Part shown: positions 56,728-64,000 of the stretch, piece by piece
Numbering within the stretch: the stretch's first letter is position 1
Layout: every line of letters begins with the position of its first letter
Source: Planctomycetaceae bacterium
GTDB lineage: Bacteria > Planctomycetota > Planctomycetia > Pirellulales > PNKZ01
Direction: 5' to 3'
Assembly: GCA_016793115.1 (NCBI GenBank)
Contig: JAEUIN010000043.1
Coordinates: forward strand, 1-64,000
DNA length: 64,000 nucleotides
Notes under the pieces: model-generated
Databases searched by the model: none
Seen by the model: only the letters and a program-made list of their open reading frames with translations
What the model was told of the DNA's origin: nothing
Program-made: the position numbers and the translations under genes

Positions 56728-58035
56728 ATGTCGTACGAACATCATCACGAACAAGCCGAACGCCGCTGCACCGGTCCGCTCGCCCCGAGTCGCCGGGCGT
56801 TTCTCGGCGGAGGGCTCGGCGGATTGTTGAGCCTGGCGATTCCCCAATGGCAAGCGCGGGCCGCGCTCGCGGCCGCCGCGGGTGATCCTCAAGCGAAGCC
56901 CAAGTCGTGCATTCTGCTGTGGATGAACGGCGGGCCAAGCCAGCTCGATACGTTCGACCCCAAGCCGGGTTCCGCGAACGGCGGGCCGTTTAAGTCGATC
57001 AAGACTTCGGCAAGCGGCGTGCGGATTTGCGAGCATCTGCCGCAAGTTGCCGAGCAGGCGAAGCATCTGGCGATCGTGCGTTCGATGACGAGCAAAGAAG
57101 GCAACCACGATCGCGGGCAGTACCTCATGCACACCGGCTACGCGCCGAGCGGAACGCTGAAGCATCCGAGCCTCGGCGCTTGGGTGAGCCGCGAACTCGG
57201 CGATCCGCAGTTCGACTTGCCCAACTTCGTGAGCATCCGCGGGCCGTCGGTCGGCGCGAGCTTTCTCGGCGTCGAGCACAATCCGTTCACCGTGCAGAAT
57301 CCGAGCCAAGGCGTGCGCAATCTGGCGTACCCGAAAGACGTCGATCGCACACGGTTCGCCGCGCGGCTCGAGGCGTTGAAGATGCTTCAACAAGACTTTC
57401 GCACGGCGACGCGGACCGCGGCGGCGACCAATCACGACGAGGTTTATCAGAAGGCCGCGCGGATGATGCATTCGCCGCTCGTCAAAGCGTTCGAAACGGC
57501 CGACGAACCGGAGGCGGTGCAAAAAGCGTACGGCGACAGCGATTTCGGCCGCGGCTGCTTGATGGCGCGTCGCCTCATCGAAGCGGGCGTGCGGTTCGTC
57601 GAGGTCACGCTCGACGGCTGGGACACGCACATCGACAACTTCACGAAGACGAAGCTCTTGATGAACGATCTCGATCCGGCGCTGGCGACGCTCCTGCGCG
57701 AGCTGACCGAGCGCGATCGGCTCGACGATACGCTCGTCGTCTGGATGGGAGAGTTCGGACGGACGCCGAAGATCGGCGCCGCCGACGGCCGCGATCACTT
57801 TCCCACGGCCTGGACGACGGTGCTCGCCGGCGGCGGCGTGCGCGGCGGGCAAGCCTATGGAGCGACCGACGACGACGGGCTCAAGGTCGCGCGCGACCCG
57901 GTGACCGTGCCGGATTACTTCGCGACCTTGGCGACGGCGCTGGGGATGGACCCGACGAAAGAAGCGATGAGCCCCGTCGGCCGGCCGATCGCGATCTCGG
58001 AAAACGGCGCGCCAGTCGCGGGATTGTTACGTTGA
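56728..58035 (+). CDS. Exported DUF1501 protein with Tat-like signal
   Basis: A 435-residue protein with a twin-arginine-type leader (SRRAFLGGGLGGLLSLAIPQ), indicating folded export. The DUF1501 domain, related to the alkaline-phosphatase/sulfatase fold, has CILLWMNGGPSQLDTFDPKP, VRSMTSKEGNHDRGQYLMHT, EVTLDGWDTHIDNF and MGEFGRTPKIGAADGRDHFP, which provide metal-site candidates. ATG 56728 is the correct start; the frame continues far upstream only as a shadow of the preceding gene. It pairs with the DUF1549 gene. The last nine bases overlap the convergent glycosyltransferase gene. Confidence 0.93.
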   Translation: MSYEHHHEQAERRCTGPLAPSRRAFLGGGLGGLLSLAIPQWQARAALAAAAGDPQAKPKSCILLWMNGGPSQLDTFDPKPGSANGGPFKSIKTSASGVRICEHLPQVAEQAKHLAIVRSMTSKEGNHDRGQYLMHTGYAPSGTLKHPSLGAWVSRELGDPQFDLPNFVSIRGPSVGASFLGVEHNPFTVQNPSQGVRNLAYPKDVDRTRFAARLEALKMLQQDFRTATRTAAATNHDEVYQKAARMMHSPLVKAFETADEPEAVQKAYGDSDFGRGCLMARRLIEAGVRFVEVTLDGWDTHIDNFTKTKLLMNDLDPALATLLRELTERDRLDDTLVVWMGEFGRTPKIGAADGRDHFPTAWTTVLAGGGVRGGQAYGATDDDGLKVARDPVTVPDYFATLATALGMDPTKEAMSPVGRPIAISENGAPVAGLLR

Positions 58036-59364
58036 ACCGAACGGGTTGATCCCCGCCGTCCGGATTCGCTCAGACGGCGGGGATAAACCCCGGCCGCTCG
58101 CAAGACCTTCCAAGAGCTTCGCAGCGTCGTCGAGCGATGAGCGGTCGGTGAGTTTCGCGGCGACCGTGCGGCACGACTCGGCAACTTGCGGCGACGACAG
58201 CAACTGCCGCAACGCCGCGGCCAGACGGCGGCCGGTGAACTTTCTCGGCGGCAGGCCGCGGCCGACGCCGAGCTTTTCCAAGCGCTCGACGTTGTCGTGC
58301 TGATCGTGGGCCATAGGCATGACGACTTGCGGCAGGCCGGCGGCCAAGGCTTGCGACATCGTTCCCATGCCGCCGTGGTGCACAAGCGCGGCGCAGTGCG
58401 GCAGGAGCTTCGTGAACGGCACATAAGCGAAGTGCCGCACGGTCGGCGGCAGCGATTTCGGCAACTGTTCCGGGTGACGCGTGAGCAAGATGCCGCGGCG
58501 GCCGAGTTGTTCGCAGGCCGCGACGGCCGCGCGGAAGAACTCTTGGCCGAACGTCATCGCCGAGCCCGGCGTGAAGGCGATCGGCGGCGTGCCCGCCGCG
58601 AGGAACTCCGTCACGGCGGCGTCGAGCGGCGTCACATCGTGTTCGTCGTAGAGCGGAAAGCCGGTGAGCCGCACCTGCGGCGGCCAGTCGGCTTGCGGCG
58701 GCGCGAACCAGTCGGGGAACAATCCGATCGTCAACTGCGGCGCGTGCAGCCGATCGCCGAACACGCGCGTCACCGGCGGCAGCCCCAGCTCGCGGCGAAA
58801 CGCATTGAGCTCCGGTCCGATCAGGCGATCGATGACCAAACGGTCGGCCAGCCAATACTGGGCGGCGATCACGGAGCGCGGCAGCCAAGCGGCCGTGGCC
58901 ATTCCGGCGAGCTTGGGCGGTTTCGCGAGGCTGCGGATCATCACCGGCTGCAGGTGAATGGTCGCCGTCGGAATGCCGAGTTTTTCCTGCGCGACGAGCG
59001 CTCCCAGCGACAATGTCGACGCGCCGACGATCGTGCGTCCCGCCTCGTGCAATTCGGCGATCTTGGCGTAGGCCCGTCGAATCATCGGCGCGATGCCGAG
59101 TTGCATGACTTTCGCCGGCCCGCGAAACGAGTGCCAAATATCCGGGTCGTTGAGCATCCGCACATAGTCTTCGGCGGGAAACAGCTCGGCGAACTCGAGC
59201 CCGGCGGCGCGGACGAGCGGTTCGAAATAGCCGCCGGTGACGAGCGTGACGCGGTGCCCGCGACGAAGGAGCGCCTGGCCGAGGCCGACGAACGGATGCA
59301 CGTCGCCGGAGCTGCCGATCGTCAGCAAGAGCACATGGAGCGGAGCGGGCACGGTCGAGGTCAT
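58027..59364 (-). CDS. Family-1 (MGT-type) glycosyltransferase
   Basis: A 445-residue GT-B enzyme from ATG 59364. The N-domain begins LHVLLLTIGSSGDVHPFVGL, typical of macrolide/rhamnosyl-type transferases, and the C-domain has the UDPGT signature VHHGGMGTMSQALAAGLPQV and VMPMAHDQHDNVERLEKLGV. It probably transfers a sugar to a lipid-like acceptor. It is the last gene of the ketosynthase-ACP-desaturase operon and begins seven bases after fabI, which strongly suggests that the pathway product is glycosylated. Confidence 0.9.
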   Translation of the reverse strand: MTSTVPAPLHVLLLTIGSSGDVHPFVGLGQALLRRGHRVTLVTGGYFEPLVRAAGLEFAELFPAEDYVRMLNDPDIWHSFRGPAKVMQLGIAPMIRRAYAKIAELHEAGRTIVGASTLSLGALVAQEKLGIPTATIHLQPVMIRSLAKPPKLAGMATAAWLPRSVIAAQYWLADRLVIDRLIGPELNAFRRELGLPPVTRVFGDRLHAPQLTIGLFPDWFAPPQADWPPQVRLTGFPLYDEHDVTPLDAAVTEFLAAGTPPIAFTPGSAMTFGQEFFRAAVAACEQLGRRGILLTRHPEQLPKSLPPTVRHFAYVPFTKLLPHCAALVHHGGMGTMSQALAAGLPQVVMPMAHDQHDNVERLEKLGVGRGLPPRKFTGRRLAAALRQLLSSPQVAESCRTVAAKLTDRSSLDDAAKLLEGLASGRGLSPPSERIRTAGINPFGST

Positions 59365-59371
59365 CGTGCGG

Positions 59372-60181
59372 CTACTCTCCGTTGAGGGCCCGCCGCACCA
59401 AGTCGCGATCGAAGTAGTTCGTCTCCATGCCGGCATCGACGACGATCGTCTGCGCGTTGATTCCCGACGAGCGGGGGCTCAAGAGGAAGGCCGCGGTGTT
59501 CGCCACTTCCGTCGTTTGCACGGCCTGCTTGCGAAGCGTGGCCTGCTCGGCGAAGAGATAGGCGTCGACGTAGCCGGGAATGCCGGCCGAGGCCGAGGTT
59601 TTCAACAGGCCTGCGCCGACGGCGTTGAACCGCACGCGCGAGAACTTGCTGAAAGACTTGGCGAGAAACGCCAGCGACGAATCGAGCGCCGCCTTCACCG
59701 GGGCCATGAAGCCGTAGCTTTCCGCGGCCATGCGGGTCGTCGAAATCGAAATGGTGCAGACCGACGCGTCGGTTGCGAAAACTTTCTCGAAGGCCCCGGC
59801 CAGAGCGATGAACGAGAAGCAGGAGACGTCGACCGAGCGGAGAAACGCCGCGCGTCCCGTCTTGTGAAACGGCTGCGGCTCATCCGCGTAGTCGGCGAAG
59901 GCGATCGAGTGGAGCAAGCCGTGCAGCACGGGATGCTTGGCGGCGACGTCGTCGCGGAGGCGATCGATGTCGGCCTGCTGCTCGACGTCGCAGACGAAGA
60001 TGTCGCAGCCGGGAACGAGCGGCGCGAGCTGTTCGCGGCGGGCTTCGGTGCGAACGGCGTACACAACGGTCGCGCCGGCCTCGTGCAACACGCGGGCCGT
60101 GTGCCAGGCGACGCTCTTCTTGTTGGCGACCCCGCACACGAGGATCGTCTTGCCGGCGAGTTGCAGGAAGTCGGCGACCAT
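59372..60181 (-). CDS. fabI: Enoyl-ACP reductase (FabI type)
   Basis: NAD(P)H-dependent SDR enzyme of 269 residues that reduces enoyl-ACP. The FabI N-terminus [20 protein letters not shown] and the Y156-x6-K163 catalytic pair in [20 protein letters not shown] are present, with [18 protein letters not shown] in the substrate loop. It is located between fabZ and the glycosyltransferase, six bases after fabZ. Possession of a second FabI-like enzyme in a desaturase-containing operon suggests it acts on a specialised acyl chain rather than on bulk fatty acid synthesis, though it might be the sole copy. Confidence 0.92.
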   Translation of the reverse strand: MVADFLQLAGKTILVCGVANKKSVAWHTARVLHEAGATVVYAVRTEARREQLAPLVPGCDIFVCDVEQQADIDRLRDDVAAKHPVLHGLLHSIAFADYADEPQPFHKTGRAAFLRSVDVSCFSFIALAGAFEKVFATDASVCTISISTTRMAAESYGFMAPVKAALDSSLAFLAKSFSKFSRVRFNAVGAGLLKTSASAGIPGYVDAYLFAEQATLRKQAVQTTEVANTAAFLLSPRSSGINAQTIVVDAGMETNYFDRDLVRRALNGE

Positions 60182-60187
60182 GGCGGG

Positions 60188-60619
60188 TTAGGTTTGGGGC
60201 TCCGCCAGCGTGCAGGCGAATTCGAAGCGGGCGGCGACTTGTCCGCCGCAGGAAACTTTCGCTTTCATAAAGAACGCGTCGGCCAGGCGTTCGACGAGTT
60301 CGACTTCGATGTCGATCACGTCGCCGGGGCGGACCATGCGCTTGAAGCGGACGGAGTCGATCCGCGTGGCGACCGGAACTTTGCCGGGCGTCGCCGCCGT
60401 TTGCTTCGAGAGCAGCACCGCGCCGGCTTGCATGCCGGCTTCGCAGAGCAGCACGCCGGGCGTGATGGGGTAGGCGGGGTAGTGGCCGCGATAGAAGTAT
60501 TCGTCGCCGGTAAACGTCTTGCGGCAATGAATCGTACGCTCGTCTTGGGCGACGATCTCGTCGACGAGCAGAAAAGGATCGCGATGCGGGATCGCGGCTT
60601 GAACGGCTTCGAGCGACAT
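60188..60619 (-). CDS. fabZ: 3-hydroxyacyl-ACP dehydratase (FabZ type)
   Basis: Hot-dog-fold dehydratase of 143 residues. The leading IPHRDPFLLVD and the catalytic block RGHYPAYPITPGVLLCEAGM give His46 and Glu60, matching FabZ. RIDSVRFKRMVRPGDVIDIE follows. It removes water from 3-hydroxyacyl-ACP. It sits in the operon between the first CrtI-like gene (23-base gap) and fabI (six-base gap). Confidence 0.92.
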   Translation of the reverse strand: MSLEAVQAAIPHRDPFLLVDEIVAQDERTIHCRKTFTGDEYFYRGHYPAYPITPGVLLCEAGMQAGAVLLSKQTAATPGKVPVATRIDSVRFKRMVRPGDVIDIEVELVERLADAFFMKAKVSCGGQVAARFEFACTLAEPQT

Positions 60620-60642
60620 GGCGATGCGTCCGCGTTGAGAGG

Positions 60643-62088
<1,446 letters not shown>

Positions 62089-62114
62089 CGCCGCTCGAAG
62101 TCGATCCGCGGGCC

Positions 62115-63500
62115 CTAGACGGGAGCGGCCTGCAACACGTGCCGGTTGGCCATGGCGATGCCGCTGACGAGCGAGCCGATGACGCCGACGTAGCCTTGAT
62201 CCGTGCCGCAAAGGAACAAATTGGATAAGAAGGTGCCGCCATCGTACCGCTTTTTGGGAGCGCCGTAAATCGCCCCGTTTTCGTGGCCGGTGTAGCGCAC
62301 GACGGTCGTCGGCGTGAACATATCGGTGTCGACGACGTGCTTGCGGAAGTCGGGAACGAAGCGGACGGCGACTTCGGCGAGCTTGTCGAACCAGGTTTGC
62401 TTCGCGGCGCGATAGTCGGGTTCGGCGAGCGCGCGCCAGCGATCGAAATCGGCCAGCGCCGTGACGCGCACGAGATCGCTTTCGGCGTCGGCCGGGAAAT
62501 CGAAGTTGCCCGGCACGCAGATGACGCCGCTCCGCAGATCGACGAAGTCGGCGGGGCGCTCCCAGGTGAATTGGTCTTCGGTGTTGAAGAAGACGATCGT
62601 GCGATCGCAGCCGAGTTCGCGGGGCGGGCGATCGAGGACCGACATGGTTTCGACGAACGCCAGCCGGCCGGCTTCGTCGCGCGTCGCGGAATCGGTGCGG
62701 TCGCAGAGCTTCATCGTCTCGACGTAGCCTGCGCTGGACAGCACGTGGCGACACTCGAGCTGCGTGCCGTCGTCGAGCTCGACGCCGATCGCTTTGCCGG
62801 AGTCGTGCACGATGCGGCGCACGCCGGCGCGGAGCTTGAGCTCGCCGCCGAGCTCCTTGAAGCGGCGGACGAGGAGCTTCAAGATCGGACGAATGCCGGC
62901 GGCGGGGCGCGCGAACCCTTCGCAGAAAATGCTGCGAAACATGATGAAAAACTGGGCGAGATCCATATCGCCCTCGCGGGCGCTGCCGTAGTACATCAGC
63001 GGGCAGAAGATCATTTCGACCAAGAGCGGATCGGCGATGTGCGCGGCGACGAACTCGCGGGCCGAAGCGTCGGCCGTTTCCGGGGCGATATCGTCGTAGT
63101 CGGGGACGGCGGCGACGAGGCGGTCGAAGCCGTCGACGGAGTCGGGGAAGGCGCGGGCGACCTCGGAGCGGAGGAGTTCGAAGTCGTTCGAGAAATCGAG
63201 CCGCTCACGCAAGAAGTCGACGCGCGAGCCGAGCTGCGGCTTCAAGGCCAGATCGTCCCACGAGAAGCGGAGTTGGCGGAGCAGCCGGGCCAAGGGGCCG
63301 CGCTTCGCACCCTTCGGGGTGAAGTTCGTAACGGCGTGCAGTCCGACGTCGTAGTTGCGACCGTTAAGCCGGTAGAACGAATTGAGGCCGCCGATCGTGG
63401 TGTGGCGCTCGAGGATGCAGACTTTGCGTTCGTAGTGCGCGAGACGAATCCCCGCGGCCAAGCCCGACATGCCTGCGCCGATGATGATCGCGTCGTACAT
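62115..63500 (-). CDS. Phytoene-desaturase-like flavoprotein 2
   Basis: A second CrtI-like FAD oxidoreductase, 461 residues, starting [40 protein letters not shown] follows the FAD fold, and the C-terminus reads [20 protein letters not shown]. It is only distantly similar to its neighbour, which suggests two successive redox or isomerisation steps rather than a duplicate. It is 26 bases upstream of the other copy, and 84 bases downstream of the acyl carrier gene. Confidence 0.87.
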   Translation of the reverse strand: MYDAIIIGAGMSGLAAGIRLAHYERKVCILERHTTIGGLNSFYRLNGRNYDVGLHAVTNFTPKGAKRGPLARLLRQLRFSWDDLALKPQLGSRVDFLRERLDFSNDFELLRSEVARAFPDSVDGFDRLVAAVPDYDDIAPETADASAREFVAAHIADPLLVEMIFCPLMYYGSAREGDMDLAQFFIMFRSIFCEGFARPAAGIRPILKLLVRRFKELGGELKLRAGVRRIVHDSGKAIGVELDDGTQLECRHVLSSAGYVETMKLCDRTDSATRDEAGRLAFVETMSVLDRPPRELGCDRTIVFFNTEDQFTWERPADFVDLRSGVICVPGNFDFPADAESDLVRVTALADFDRWRALAEPDYRAAKQTWFDKLAEVAVRFVPDFRKHVVDTDMFTPTTVVRYTGHENGAIYGAPKKRYDGGTFLSNLFLCGTDQGYVGVIGSLVSGIAMANRHVLQAAPV

Positions 63501-63584
63501 GGCGGGCGGTTCGGCCGGCGAGGCTAAGAACGATGAACGCCGCCGGACGCTGCCGACGGCGGCACAAGGGGCGAAGTCGGCGAG

Positions 63585-63845
63585 TTAGGCCTTTTGCAGG
63601 TCGCGCATCCGCGGTTCGAGGTAGGCCACGGTGGAACTCATGCTGCGCAAGTGCAGGTAGTCTTCCTCCGGGATCTGTACGCGGTAGCGCTTGCGGAGTT
63701 CCATGACGATGTCGAGGAAGTCCATGCTGTCGAGCTGGAGTTGTTCGCGGAAGGGAACGTCGTCGCGCAGGGCGCCGAGATCGTCGTCGGGAGCGATGTC
63801 CGAGAGAATGTCGAGAATCGTTTCCTTGATCTCTTCGTTGGTCAT
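63585..63845 (-). CDS. Dedicated acyl carrier protein
   Basis: An 86-residue acidic protein with the phosphopantetheine site QLDSMDFLDIVMEL, Ser40 being the attachment residue. The helical layout (EEIKETILDILSDIAPDDDL) is that of type II ACPs, but the surrounding sequence differs from the housekeeping ACP (DSLD), indicating a pathway-specific carrier. It precedes the desaturase genes and follows the ketosynthase gene in the operon. Confidence 0.9.
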   Translation of the reverse strand: MTNEEIKETILDILSDIAPDDDLGALRDDVPFREQLQLDSMDFLDIVMELRKRYRVQIPEEDYLHLRSMSSTVAYLEPRMRDLQKA

Positions 63846-63908
63846 TTCGTGCAGATTCCTAATCGCGGCGAAAAACGGAGACGTGACGATGAAAGCGGCG
63901 GTCCGGAC

Positions 63909-64000
63909 TTAGATTCGTTGGACGATCACGGCGGAGTTGATTCCCAACATGCCGAAGGAATTATTGAGAATCACATTGATTTGAACACCCTCTTGCGGCT
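63909..64000 (-). CDS. Beta-ketoacyl-ACP synthase, C-terminal end only
   Basis: The window ends inside this gene; only about 30 C-terminal codons are present. They read VQINVILNNSFGMLGINSAV followed by IVQRI and stop. The NNSFG-x-G-x-N-x-AV pattern is the conserved C-terminal block of KAS I/II (FabB/FabF-type) enzymes. It is the upstream gene of the operon, 63 bases before the ACP. Its active-site Cys and two His lie outside the window. Confidence 0.8.
   Translation of the reverse strand, partial: PQEGVQINVILNNSFGMLGINSAVIVQRI

Noticed and set aside
62089-62754. N-terminal extension of the first CrtI-like protein to 62754
   Set aside because: The extension is an Arg-rich out-of-frame reading of the neighbouring flavoprotein; the FAD motif starts right after ATG 62088.

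Overview
The window is GC-rich (roughly 60%) chromosomal DNA from a planctomycete, most likely of the Pirellulales type. The markers are a DUF1549/DUF1553 plus DUF1501 gene pair, a PVC-type ThuA/propeller/HEAT/cytochrome c fusion of 1283 residues, a 3-keto-disaccharide hydrolase (DUF1080) protein, a prenyltransferase-repeat protein and a PQQ-propeller protein with planctomycete-style signal sequences, and many small exported proteins without clear homologues. I saw no insertion sequence, prophage or CRISPR array, so this looks like core chromosome with lineage-specific islands.

Layout. 1-8531: a REP-like inverted repeat, BFD-type ferredoxin, M20 peptidase, rlmN, sarcosine-oxidase-like flavoenzyme, proC, and small secreted proteins. 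8528-13972: a minus-strand heavy-metal efflux operon (His-rich exported protein, CusB-like adaptor, CusA-like pump, and a tiny HTH protein whose GTG start overlaps the pump stop). 13999-20748: tRNA-Gly(CCC), two exported repeat proteins, a stand-alone receiver domain, msrB and two small membrane proteins. 20824-28796: enolase, diverging from psd-pssA (phosphatidylethanolamine synthesis) and a large MMPL/RND lipid-type exporter, then an enolase-superfamily enzyme. 28797-35709: long sparsely coding spacers, a Lys/Ala-rich small protein with a strong terminator, and a TPR/CHAT protein that appears to have lost its catalytic pair. 35794-42731: YgiQ-type radical SAM protein and a TrmH-family methyltransferase, lipB-lipA, smpB and purine nucleoside phosphorylase. 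43165-53197: SGNH-like protein, PVC cytochrome, HisA-like protein, ribE, then xseB-ispA-dxs in the order known from Proteobacteria. 53361-58035: an ECF sigma factor with two overlapping membrane proteins, then the DUF1549/DUF1501 pair. 58027-64000: a tight minus-strand operon of ketosynthase (cut by the window edge), acyl carrier protein, two phytoene-desaturase-like flavoproteins, FabZ, FabI and a family-1 glycosyltransferase.

How the parts fit. The last operon is the strongest candidate for an undescribed system: it holds most of a dedicated type II fatty-acid cycle together with two CrtI-like oxidoreductases and a glycosyltransferase, which suggests an unusual, possibly polyunsaturated or cyclised and glycosylated, acyl product. 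The nearby ispA-dxs pair would supply isoprenoid precursors, so a terpenoid substrate cannot be excluded. Other points deserving attention are a LipB homologue lacking the expected catalytic Lys and Cys next to a LipA with a Cys-rich N-terminal tail, the apparently inactive CHAT protein, a GTGA-coupled HTH protein in the metal-efflux operon, overlapping alternative hairpins between eno and psd, and two very short ORFs associated with strong terminators. All homology calls are by eye from motifs; none was checked by a database search.
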